DNA from: QHXW01 sp963752965
GTDB taxonomy: Bacteria; Acidobacteriota; Terriglobia; Bryobacterales; Bryobacteraceae
Assembly: GCA_963752965.1 (NCBI GenBank)
Contig: CAVWAJ010000010.1
Coordinates: 310,001 to 374,000 of the forward strand
Direction: 5' to 3'
Length of the DNA stretch: 64,000 nt
The notes under the pieces were generated by a model. The model saw only the letters and a program-made list of their open reading frames with translations, was not told the DNA's origin and did not search any database. Shown piece by piece: positions 32,553 to 40,258 of the stretch. Both the position numbers and the translations under genes were made by a program. The first letter of the stretch is position 1. Each line of letters starts with the position of its first letter.

Positions 32553-33531
32553 GACGCGGCGCATGAAAGCGCTCGCGAACAACGCCGGGGTGATTGCCGC
32601 GGCGGCCATGGACCAGCGAGGGAGCTTGCAGAAGTCGCTCGCCGCGGCCCGGGGTGTCGACAAGAAACAAGTGACCGACGAAATGATGAGCGAGTTCAAG
32701 ATCGCGGTGAGCAAAGTGCTGACGCCGCACGCGAGCGCGATCCTGCTCGATCCCGAGTGGGGATTGCCGGCATCCAAGGCCCGGGCCAAGAACGCCGGAC
32801 TGCTGTTGGCCTATGAAGCCAGCGGCTACGACAACACGCAGCCGGGGCGATTGCCCGACTTGCTGCCGCACGTTTCGGTGAAGCGCATCGTGGACTGGGG
32901 CGCGGACGCCGTGAAGATTCTGATCTACTACACGCCGTTCGAGGACGCAAACGTCAACGACATCAAGCACGCGTTCATCGAGCGCGTCGGCGCCGAGTGC
33001 GTGACCTACGACATCCCGTTCTTCCTGGAGTTCGTGGGCTACGATCCGAAGGGCGGGGACGAAAAAGGTCTGGAGTACGCCAAGCGCAAACCGGAGATCG
33101 TCATTGGGAGTATGAAGGAGTTTTCGAAGCCGCAATACTTCGTTGACGTGCTGAAGGTCGAAGTGCCGATCAATGCGGAGTTCGTTGAGGGATCGAGCGT
33201 GTACAAGGGTCAGAAGGCCTATTCGCGCGCGGAAGCGCTGGATCATTTCCGCAAAGCGGCGGCGGTGGCTACGAAGCCGTTCATTTACCTGAGCGCCGGT
33301 GTGAGCAACGCGCAATTCACCGAATCGCTGCACATGGCATCCGAGGCGGGAACAGACTTCTCGGGCGTGCTATGCGGCCGCGCGACCTGGAAGGAAGGCA
33401 TTCCGGTCTACGCGAAGCAGGGAGTAAAAGCGCTCGAAGACTGGCTCGCCGGGGAGGGTGTGAAGAACATCAACGCCGTGAACGACGCCATCAAGGCAGC
33501 CAAGCCGTGGTTTGCCAAGCTGGGCGCATAG
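32533..33531 (+). CDS. lacD: Tagatose-1,6-bisphosphate aldolase (class I, LacD type)
   Basis: A 332-residue protein with the LacD pattern: KLSEGKTRRMKALANNAGVI, AAAAMDQRGSLQKSL, ILLDPEWGLPASKARAKNAG, WGADAVKILIYYTPFEDANV (the Schiff-base Lys lies in VKILIYY), IPFFLEFVGYDPKGGDEKGL, VLKVEVPINAEFVEG, and FIYLSAGVSNAQFTESLHMA. It cleaves tagatose- or related ketose-1,6-bisphosphates to triose phosphates without a metal. GGAGA lies just upstream of the ATG, inside the ribF end. No other lac or gat genes are nearby, so the physiological substrate may be broader. Confidence 0.9.
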   Translation: MKLSEGKTRRMKALANNAGVIAAAAMDQRGSLQKSLAAARGVDKKQVTDEMMSEFKIAVSKVLTPHASAILLDPEWGLPASKARAKNAGLLLAYEASGYDNTQPGRLPDLLPHVSVKRIVDWGADAVKILIYYTPFEDANVNDIKHAFIERVGAECVTYDIPFFLEFVGYDPKGGDEKGLEYAKRKPEIVIGSMKEFSKPQYFVDVLKVEVPINAEFVEGSSVYKGQKAYSRAEALDHFRKAAAVATKPFIYLSAGVSNAQFTESLHMASEAGTDFSGVLCGRATWKEGIPVYAKQGVKALEDWLAGEGVKNINAVNDAIKAAKPWFAKLGA

Positions 33532-33597
33532 GCACGGAAATAAGTGATTTATTATTAGTCGTTTAGTAGCGGTCTAGGGGCGGCTGCAGGCTGGCTC

Positions 33598-33634
33598 TTG
33601 TGCCATGTATGATGACAATGTATAATTTCATCAT
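33598..33634 (+). promoter_or_regulatory. Promoter with a 7-bp operator palindrome around its -10
   Basis: TTGTGC (33598-33603), a 17-base spacer and TATAAT (33621-33626) form a strong promoter for the PIN-toxin operon. A perfect inverted repeat, ATGATGA (33609-33615) and TCATCAT (33628-33634), with a 12-base spacer, brackets the -10. A bound repressor would block polymerase, as in autoregulated toxin-antitoxin operons. GGAG follows before the ATG at 33647. Confidence 0.65.
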
Positions 33635-33646
33635 GGAGCATAAAAC

Positions 33647-34183
33647 ATGCCAATTGCTCAGCCTGCCGGCCTGATCCACATATTAGTAGCGGACGAGACC
33701 TGGGTAGCTCTGGCAATGCTGCACAAGCAGTATCCGGCGCGTCCGTCATTCTCCACGAGGGAAATCCTCGATCAAGTCAAGCGTGAGCGCGCCTTCCCGG
33801 AGCTGCGCCCGGGTGTGCAAGTTCACATTCACCAGCATAATGTCGCCAACCTCGAGCCGAATCCGGCGCGGCAGCGGATGTTCTACAGGCTTGCGGACGA
33901 TACCCTCCGGCTGTACCGTCCGGGCGACCCCTGCCATCCTTTGCGGAAAGGAAAGATGGCGCCAAAACGATCCGAGTTGCCAACGAAATATCAGTATTTG
34001 CTCGATTGGTACGAGCGCGAGTACTGTAAGCGGGAGAGCGCAACCGGCTCGGCAGAACATCGGGACATCATCCTTGAGATGTGGGGTTTAGGAAAAGAAG
34101 TCTGGCAAGGTGTGGATGCTGACGAATATGTTCGAAGTTTACGCGCGGACTGGGATGCGCCCAAGGACCCAATAGACAAGTAG
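33647..34183 (+). CDS. Uncharacterised protein upstream of a PIN toxin; possible DUF7669-type domain
   Basis: A 178-residue protein that I do not recognise with certainty. It has DETWVALAMLHKQYPARPSF, STREILDQVKRERAFPELRP, VQVHIHQHNVANLEPNPARQ, and RLADDTLRLYRPGDPCHPLR, then GKMAPKRSELPTKYQYLLDW. The pattern (Trp-x-Ala-Leu, HIHQHNVAN, RLYRPGD, Gly-Lys ... Pro) recalls a helix-turn-helix-like uncharacterised family (DUF7669, from memory). The final 50 residues (ILEMWGLGKEVWQGVDADEY) look like the short Leu/Trp tail some antitoxins use to bind PIN toxins. It lies 14 bases before the PIN gene, behind an operator-bearing promoter. At 178 residues it is larger than a usual VapB antitoxin. Confidence 0.55.
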   Translation: MPIAQPAGLIHILVADETWVALAMLHKQYPARPSFSTREILDQVKRERAFPELRPGVQVHIHQHNVANLEPNPARQRMFYRLADDTLRLYRPGDPCHPLRKGKMAPKRSELPTKYQYLLDWYEREYCKRESATGSAEHRDIILEMWGLGKEVWQGVDADEYVRSLRADWDAPKDPIDK

Positions 34184-34197
34184 CCTTGGGGTAATCG

Positions 34198-34623
34198 ATG
34201 GCCCTCGTTTTCTGGGACACCAATCTATTTATCTACCTGCTGGAGCGGAATCCGACTTTTGGCGAACAGGTGCGGCAACTACGCGTTAGGATGCTCGAGC
34301 GCGGCGACGGCCTGGCGACTAGTGCGCTCACCGTCGGGGAGGTTCTGGTAGGACCAGTTCGCGCCCGAAACGATGCCGTCTATAAGCAATATCTCACCGT
34401 GTTTTCGCAGCCTGAAATCAGATTGCTCAAGTTCGATCTGGAAGCAGTCGGGCACTATGCGCACATTCGCCAAGACAAGAGCATCCAGCCGCCCGACGCC
34501 ATCCAGCTCGCTTGCGCGGCAGCGGCAAGTGTCGACCTCTTTATCACCAACGACGATCGTTTGAGCCGCAAGAACATCCCTGGCATCAGCTTTATTACCA
34601 GCCTGGCGCGGGCGCCGATCTAG
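34198..34623 (+). CDS. PIN-domain ribonuclease toxin (VapC family)
   Basis: A 141-residue PIN protein. The acidic active-site residues are in place: Asp in VFWDTNLFIYLLE (near 7), Glu in SALTVGEVLVGP (near 46), Asp in QPPDAIQLACAAA (near 101), and Asp in FITNDDRLSRK (near 120). These coordinate Mg for RNA cleavage; VapC members commonly cut initiator tRNA or rRNA. It is the second gene of a two-gene unit under the promoter at 33598. Codon and base use look AT-richer than the neighbours, which suggests acquisition by transfer. It converges with the glycosyltransferase at 34633. Confidence 0.85.
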   Translation: MALVFWDTNLFIYLLERNPTFGEQVRQLRVRMLERGDGLATSALTVGEVLVGPVRARNDAVYKQYLTVFSQPEIRLLKFDLEAVGHYAHIRQDKSIQPPDAIQLACAAAASVDLFITNDDRLSRKNIPGISFITSLARAPI

Positions 34624-34632
34624 GACGGGCGG

Positions 34633-36672
34633 TCATCGCGCCTGCAACGCATCGATGTCGATGTAGAAACCCGTGGACGCTGGGTTATGCCGGCCGGTGG
34701 CGCGGATTTCCACCGTGTGATGGCCGGGCAGCAAGCCCCGGAACGCGGAGCTCGATTGCCACTCGATCGTGGGGCTGTAGAGATCGACAGCCCCTTTCGA
34801 CTCGTCATCAATAGATATGGCCGCGAGCCCTCGGTTGAACGCCTTGGTGTAGACATACCGCAGCTCAGTGCCCTCGAAGGAAAAACGAGCTGAAGCGGCT
34901 GGATCGTCGGTGTAAGTCAACGTTGCATTCGACGCCTGGTCGTATTCCCCGCGCTGCCAATTGCCGGAGTAATCGATGCTCCAGCTCGTGTCGTCGCACT
35001 TGCTGCATTTCATTAGAGGGCCGATGTCTGAACCGCACTTGCCTGCCCTCAACTCGGCATACACCCTCAGGCCCTCGATCTCCACCTTGCTGACGCAAAG
35101 GGATGCTGTTGCTGCATGAGCCAGGAGACGGACCGCGTGCGCGGACTCCTGCTGGATCGGAACGGGCTGTGCCTGTTGGCGCGTGTAGAAGACCGTCAGC
35201 GACGGCAATTGCTGTGCCCGAATGCATTTTGCCAAATCAGTGAATAGAGCCTGTTCCCCAAAATCCAGGTTCCATCGTGAGCGGTCGCGGAGAAGCAAGA
35301 AGCTCTGCATTGCGCGGCTCACGCGGTAAATGTTGATCAGCGGAACGGCCTGGCTGCGCCCGACGAATTGCCAATGCCAGTCGTGATAGTGGGTGAAGAA
35401 ATTGATCAAGTTAAATTCATCCACGTAGACTGCCGCGGGCGACGGAAAATCCCTTCGAAAACGGGTTATTTGCGCTGTGCCCAGCTCGGTGTGGATCTTT
35501 GGATATTGGGCGAATGCAAAAGACCCGGACGCGATGGCGGCGACGGCAGCAGAAAGCATCAGAGCGGACGCCACTTTGGGGCGGAGGGCAGTGGCGATCC
35601 GGTCGAGCAAAATGCTTCCGCACAGAATCGCGAACGGAAACAGGAAGAACTGCTGGCGCAGCTCTCCGCCGTAAGGGTATTTGCGGAGCACTCCACCGGT
35701 CACCATGATCGAGAGAAGCACGGCGCTTGTCAGCACCGTAGCTGCAGCCCTGACATTTTCGGTTTGCGAGAGCCGGCGAATGAGGTACGCTAGACAGCCG
35801 CCGGCGGAAATCAGAGCGGAGAGTGCTAAGTAGAACGGCGTCCCGTTTGCCACGAGTACCGGAGAGAACGAGTTAAGCAGGTCACGACTGTTCCGAATCA
35901 AGAAGCCCCAGAGGGATTCGTGGCTGGGCTGGAAATAGTAGGTGTAGAGATGTCCAGCTACGACGGCGTGGAAACGTGCATGGGTCAAATACACGTAAGC
36001 GAGCGCGGCGGCGATCGCTCCGAAGGTGGCGGCATCCTGTGCCAGGCGCGTCCAGAATTTCCGCCGGAACAGAAACATGTCGCACAACACGGCGGTGACT
36101 GCACAAGCTCCGATGTAAAGAAACGCCCCGTAGTGCGAGTAGCTGGCAAGAATGGCGCTCACTGCGAATAAGACTCGAGACTTTCGCGGCGCTTCGCCGG
36201 GTTGCTGGAAATCGAGGAAGTAATAGAACGATACAAGCAGGAAGAACACGCTCAGCATGTACGAGCGCACTTCGCAGGAAATGATGATCGACGGTAATGC
36301 CACCCCATAGGCCAGCGCCGTGACTACCGGTGTGTAGCGGCTAAACGAAAAGCGTTCCGCTATCTTTCCGGTAACAAATACCGCAGCCACCCCGGTGAGG
36401 AGCGAGATGGATCGGTACACCATGGGTGTGCGGCCAAACCACAGCGCTACCTTCAGCAAGAGATAGAACAAAGGCGGATGGAAGTTGAAGTTGGACTGGT
36501 ACTCCTGGTAGAACTGTCGCCAATCCTCCTGCATGGCGATGAAGACATGCCAATAGCCGTCGTATTCCATGAATTGTGTCGCGCCAAGATACAACCGCGG
36601 TATAGCCGCCACGAGCGAGACGCCCAGCAGCAGCCAGTGGACGGGAGAAATGGAGGAGCCGTCGACTTTCAT
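34633..36672 (-). CDS. PMT/ArnT-like (GT39-type) membrane glycosyltransferase with C-terminal beta-sandwich
   Basis: A 679-residue protein. Residues about 10-420 carry roughly eleven membrane segments and the GT-C signature: GATQFMEYDGYWHVFIAMQE in the first loop with the acidic residue, and YGGELRQQFFLFPFAILCGS. This resembles lipid-phosphate-sugar-dependent mannosyl- or arabinosyl-transferases. After a soluble linker, the last 115 residues (SWSIDYSGNWQRGEYDQASN onward) form a beta-sandwich. Its blocks SFEGTELRYVYTKAF, VDLYSPTIEWQSSSAFRG and GHHTVEIRATGRHNP fit a carbohydrate-binding-like domain seen fused to secreted proteins. That domain would lie in the periplasm. It is next to phosphomannomutase on the same strand. 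Confidence 0.75.
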   Translation of the reverse strand: MKVDGSSISPVHWLLLGVSLVAAIPRLYLGATQFMEYDGYWHVFIAMQEDWRQFYQEYQSNFNFHPPLFYLLLKVALWFGRTPMVYRSISLLTGVAAVFVTGKIAERFSFSRYTPVVTALAYGVALPSIIISCEVRSYMLSVFFLLVSFYYFLDFQQPGEAPRKSRVLFAVSAILASYSHYGAFLYIGACAVTAVLCDMFLFRRKFWTRLAQDAATFGAIAAALAYVYLTHARFHAVVAGHLYTYYFQPSHESLWGFLIRNSRDLLNSFSPVLVANGTPFYLALSALISAGGCLAYLIRRLSQTENVRAAATVLTSAVLLSIMVTGGVLRKYPYGGELRQQFFLFPFAILCGSILLDRIATALRPKVASALMLSAAVAAIASGSFAFAQYPKIHTELGTAQITRFRRDFPSPAAVYVDEFNLINFFTHYHDWHWQFVGRSQAVPLINIYRVSRAMQSFLLLRDRSRWNLDFGEQALFTDLAKCIRAQQLPSLTVFYTRQQAQPVPIQQESAHAVRLLAHAATASLCVSKVEIEGLRVYAELRAGKCGSDIGPLMKCSKCDDTSWSIDYSGNWQRGEYDQASNATLTYTDDPAASARFSFEGTELRYVYTKAFNRGLAAISIDDESKGAVDLYSPTIEWQSSSAFRGLLPGHHTVEIRATGRHNPASTGFYIDIDALQAR

Positions 36673-36803
36673 AGGCTCGTGGAAAATGAACGGCGCCTCG
36701 AGGAACCGCCGAAAGGTAGCTGACGCGCGGAGCCGCCTCGGATGCCGTCACATTATCTGGAAGACTACGTTCCCGATGCTATCACCTTCGGATACGCGTG
36801 ACG

Positions 36804-38153
36804 TTACGCGGCGGCCTGCGCCACGGCTGCTTCCACTTCCCTCTGATACTCCGCCAACAGCTCTGGCGTGGAGGCCTCGAAACGGAGCACCAGCACGGGT
36901 TGCGTATTCGACGCCCGAACCAGTCCCCATCCGTGCGGAAACAGGATGCGCACGCCATCCACGTCAACGGTTTGGTGCGTTTTCCGGTACTTCTCCGCGA
37001 CCCGCTTGACGACTTCGAATTTCCGCTCATCCGAGCAGTCCACGCGGATCTCCGGTGTGGCGACAGTCTTGGGCAGGCCGGCCAATTGCGCGGAGAGCGG
37101 CTGCCCGGATTTGGACACGATCTCCATCAGCCGGCACGCGGCATAGAGCGCATCGTCGAAACCGTAATAGCGGTCCGCGAAAAACATGTGGCCGCTCATT
37201 TCGCCCGCCAGATCCGCATGTGTCTCTTTCATCTTGGCCTTGATCAGCGAGTGGCCCGTCTTCCACATGATCGGGTTGCCGCCGTGCGCGCGAATATCGT
37301 CATACAACGTTTGCGAGCACTTCACTTCGCCGATAAACGTGGCGCCCGGCTTGCGGCTCAGAATCTCGCGCGCGTAAATGATCATCAACTGATCGCCATA
37401 GACGACGGTGCCTTTGTCATCCACCGCGCCGATGCGGTCCGAGTCGCCATCGAATGCAATACCGAGGTCTGCGCCCTGTGCTTTCACCGCGGCCACCAGT
37501 TGCTCGAGATTCTTGGGAACCGTGGGATCCGGGTGGTGGTTCGGGAAGCGCCCGTCCATATCGAAGAAAAGCTCGGTAGCCTCGCAATTCAGCTTCTGGA
37601 AGATGCGATGCATTGCCGGGCCCGCCGTGCCATTGCCGGCGTCCGCCACCACCTTCACACGCCGCGCGAATTGAAACTGCCCGCTGATCTCGTCGACGTA
37701 AGGCGTCACAATGTCCGCGTTCTTTTCCGATCCAGCACCCTGCGCGTAGTCGCGTCGTTCGATAATCCGGCTCAACTCCTGAATCTCGTCCCCGTGAATC
37801 GTGGAGCCGCCGGACACCACTTTGAACCCGTTGTACTCTGCGGGATTGTGGCTGCCGGTGATCATCACGGCGCCCGCGGCTTTGAGATGAAACACCGAAT
37901 AATACAGCAGCGGGGTCGGAACCACGCCCACGTCCGTCACCTGGCAACCGCTTGCCACGAGCCCCTCGATCAGCGCGTTTCGCAACCTGGTGGAGCTCAG
38001 CCGGCAGTCGCGGCCAAGATTGATGCTCTTGCCGCTCTTGCGTTGCAAGTAGGTGCCAATCGCTCTTCCCAGCTCGATGATCCCGGGATCCAGCAGCTCT
38101 TCATCCGCAATGCCACGGATATCATATTCACGAAAAATGGAGGGTTTGAGCAT
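36804..38153 (-). CDS. Phosphomannomutase / phosphoglucomutase (alpha-D-phosphohexomutase family)
   Basis: From the ATG at 38153 the product is 449 residues. Family landmarks are SIFREYDIRGIADEELLD, VGVVPTPLLYY, the phosphoserine loop GAVMITGSHNPAEYNGFKV, VADAGNGTAGPAMHRIF, the metal loop GIAFDGDSDRIGAVDD, the sugar loop GEMSGHMFFADRYYGFDDAL, and the C-terminal WGLVRASNTQPVLVLRFE. It interconverts hexose-1- and -6-phosphates and so supplies GDP-mannose or UDP-glucose precursors for surface glycans. TATACT (38167-38162) ends eight bases before the ATG and no ribosome site is present, so the mRNA is probably leaderless. A longer start at 38195 would run through that promoter. Confidence 0.92.
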   Translation of the reverse strand: MLKPSIFREYDIRGIADEELLDPGIIELGRAIGTYLQRKSGKSINLGRDCRLSSTRLRNALIEGLVASGCQVTDVGVVPTPLLYYSVFHLKAAGAVMITGSHNPAEYNGFKVVSGGSTIHGDEIQELSRIIERRDYAQGAGSEKNADIVTPYVDEISGQFQFARRVKVVADAGNGTAGPAMHRIFQKLNCEATELFFDMDGRFPNHHPDPTVPKNLEQLVAAVKAQGADLGIAFDGDSDRIGAVDDKGTVVYGDQLMIIYAREILSRKPGATFIGEVKCSQTLYDDIRAHGGNPIMWKTGHSLIKAKMKETHADLAGEMSGHMFFADRYYGFDDALYAACRLMEIVSKSGQPLSAQLAGLPKTVATPEIRVDCSDERKFEVVKRVAEKYRKTHQTVDVDGVRILFPHGWGLVRASNTQPVLVLRFEASTPELLAEYQREVEAAVAQAAA

Positions 38154-38161
38154 CAGAATGC

Positions 38162-38211
38162 AGTATAGCGTGAGACCGGCGCGAAGCCCCGGCAACGCTC
38201 CGCGCTACAAT
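38162..38211. promoter_or_regulatory. Divergent -10 elements for phosphomannomutase (minus) and acyl-CoA mutase (plus)
   Basis: TATACT on the minus strand (38167-38162) ends 8 bases before the ATG at 38153. TACAAT on the plus strand (38206-38211) ends 8 bases before the ATG at 38220. Neither gene has a ribosome site, and no good -35 is visible. Both transcripts are predicted to be nearly leaderless. Confidence 0.5.
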
Positions 38212-38219
38212 AACGTGGG

Positions 38220-39839
38220 ATGAAGGTCCCCCCCACGTCCGCGCCGCCCTCAACCAGGCGTGCCTTTACGACCGTTAGCGGCGTCCCGGTTGAGCCTCTC
38301 TACAGCCCCGAACATCTGCCGGATTTCGATCCGGCGCGCGATCTCGCCGAGCCCGGCCGGTTCCCTTACACGCGTGGCATTCACGAAACCATGTATCGCG
38401 GCAAGCTCTGGACCATGCGCCAGTTCTCCGGTTTTGCCACCCCGGAAGAAACCAATCGCCGCTATCACTATCTGCTCGCGCAGGGTCAGACCGGGCTATC
38501 GGTGGCCTTCGATCTCCCCACGCTGATGGGCTACGACGCCGACCACGCGCTCTCCGAAGGCGAGGTGGGCAAGTGCGGCGTTGCCATCAGCTCGCTCGAA
38601 GACATGGAGACGCTGTTTCGCGGCATCCCGCTGGGCGATGTGACCGTCTCGATGACCATCAATTCGCCCGCGGCGGTTTTGTGGGCCATGTATCTGGTGG
38701 TTGCGGAACAGCAGGGCGTCGAGTGGACGCGCCTCTCGGGCACGATTCAGAACGACATTCTCAAGGAGTACATCGCACAGAAGGAGTACATCTTCCCGCC
38801 CCGGCCTTCTGTGCGCCTGGTCACCGATACGATCGAGTTCTCAGCGCAACACACGCCCCGCTTCAACCCCATCTCGATCAGTGGATACCACATTCGGGAA
38901 GCGGGCTCGACGGCCGTGCAGGAGCTGGCCTTCACGCTGCGCGATGGCATCGAGTACGTGGAGTGGGCGCTGGCGCGCGGACTGGCGATTGATGCCTTCG
39001 CTCCACGGCTCAGCTTCTTTTTCAACGCACACAACGATTTCTTCGAGGAAATCGCCAAGTACCGGGCGGCGCGCAAGATCTGGGCCCACACCATGCGCGA
39101 GCGCTTCGGCGCCACGGACGAGCGCAGCTTGAAACTCCGGTTCCATGCGCAGACCGCGGGTTGCTCGCTCACCTGGCAGCAGCCGTACAACAATGTTGTG
39201 CGGACGGCAACTCAGGCGATGGCCGCGGTGCTGGGCGGCTGCCAATCGCTGCACACCAATTCACTGGATGAGGCCTATGCGCTGCCAAGCGAGCAAGCGG
39301 TCACCATCGCGCTGCGCACCCAGCAAGTCATCGCGCATGAATCCGGCGTCACGGCCGCGGCGGACCCGCTTGGCGGCAGCTACTTTCTGGAGCGCCTGAC
39401 ACTCGATACCGAACGCGCCGCCGGAGAGTACATCCGCCGCATCGACGATATGGGCGGTATGATCGCGGCGATCGAAAAGAACTTTCCGCAGCGCGAAATC
39501 GCCAACGCCAGCTACGAGTATCAGAAGGCCGTCGAGCGGGGCGAGAAGATCATCGTGGGCGTCAACGCCTTTCAGGCCGGCCGCGAGGAACCGATCGAAA
39601 TCCTGCAAATCGGCCAAGGCGCCCAGGAGCACCAGGCCGGCAAACTGGCGGCCTTGCGTAAGAAGCGTGATAATATCCGAGTGAGGGCTTGCCTGGATGC
39701 CCTCCAGCGAACCGCCGAAGGCGCCGGGAACACCATGCCGGATATTTTGAACGCGGTTCGCGCTTACTGTACGCTGGGTGAAATTTGTGACGCCCTGCGA
39801 GAGGTCTTTGGCTCGTACCAGGAAACGAACCTCGTTTGA
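38220..39839 (+). CDS. B12-dependent acyl-CoA mutase, large (catalytic) subunit
   Basis: A 539-residue subunit with the methylmalonyl-CoA mutase TIM-barrel pattern: PGRFPYTRGIHETMYRGKLW, TMRQFSGFATPEETNRRYHY, GLSVAFDLPTLMGYDADHAL, GTIQNDILKEYIAQKEYIFP, FNPISISGYHIREAGSTAVQ, and HAQTAGCSLTWQQPYNNVVR. It carries only the substrate barrel; the cobalamin domain is the next gene (split form). It catalyses radical carbon-skeleton rearrangement of an acyl-CoA. The residue usually Tyr in methylmalonyl-CoA mutases (RQY) is Phe here (RQFSGF), while the Arg of the PSVRLVTD block is kept, so substrate specificity is open. No MeaB chaperone or epimerase is adjacent. Confidence 0.88.
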   Translation: MKVPPTSAPPSTRRAFTTVSGVPVEPLYSPEHLPDFDPARDLAEPGRFPYTRGIHETMYRGKLWTMRQFSGFATPEETNRRYHYLLAQGQTGLSVAFDLPTLMGYDADHALSEGEVGKCGVAISSLEDMETLFRGIPLGDVTVSMTINSPAAVLWAMYLVVAEQQGVEWTRLSGTIQNDILKEYIAQKEYIFPPRPSVRLVTDTIEFSAQHTPRFNPISISGYHIREAGSTAVQELAFTLRDGIEYVEWALARGLAIDAFAPRLSFFFNAHNDFFEEIAKYRAARKIWAHTMRERFGATDERSLKLRFHAQTAGCSLTWQQPYNNVVRTATQAMAAVLGGCQSLHTNSLDEAYALPSEQAVTIALRTQQVIAHESGVTAAADPLGGSYFLERLTLDTERAAGEYIRRIDDMGGMIAAIEKNFPQREIANASYEYQKAVERGEKIIVGVNAFQAGREEPIEILQIGQGAQEHQAGKLAALRKKRDNIRVRACLDALQRTAEGAGNTMPDILNAVRAYCTLGEICDALREVFGSYQETNLV

Positions 39840-39842
39840 TTC

Positions 39843-40238
39843 ATGTCGGCGCCGATTCGAGTGCTCGTGGCCAAGCCAGGCTTGGACGGTCACGACCGGG
39901 GTGCTAAAGTCATCGCTCGCGCGCTGCGCGATGCTGGTATGGAGGTGATCTATACTGGCCTGCGTCAGACGCCGGAGATGATCGTCAGCGTGGCGCTGCA
40001 GGAGGATGTGCAGGTCGTCGGCCTGTCGATCCTTTCGGGAGCGCACAATGCCATTGTGCCGCGTGTTCTAGAATTACTTCGGGAGAAGGACATGAGCGAT
40101 GTGAAGGTGGTGGTGGGCGGTATTATTCCGGATGAAGACGCCGCCGAATTGAAACGCCAGGGCGTGGCCGCGCTATTCCAACCGGGGGCTTCGCTCGAAG
40201 AGATTGTGGGCTTCATCCGTGCGAGCGTGCCCGCGTAG
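39843..40238 (+). CDS. B12-binding small subunit of the acyl-CoA mutase
   Basis: A 131-residue Rossmann-like cobalamin domain. It has the diagnostic Asp-x-His-x2-Gly base-off motif in LDGHDRGAKVIARALRDAGM (lower cobalt ligand His), then VIYTGLRQTPEMIVSVALQE, VVGLSILSGAHNAIVPRVLE (Ser-x-Leu), and VVVGGIIPDEDAAELKRQGV (Gly-Gly). It begins three bases after the large-subunit stop, ensuring co-expression. Together the two form an alpha/beta mutase of the isobutyryl-CoA or split methylmalonyl-CoA mutase arrangement. The NYN-LOTUS gene follows 20 bases later. Confidence 0.92.
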   Translation: MSAPIRVLVAKPGLDGHDRGAKVIARALRDAGMEVIYTGLRQTPEMIVSVALQEDVQVVGLSILSGAHNAIVPRVLELLREKDMSDVKVVVGGIIPDEDAAELKRQGVAALFQPGASLEEIVGFIRASVPA

Positions 40239-40258
40239 GCGCGTTCAGGACCAAAATA

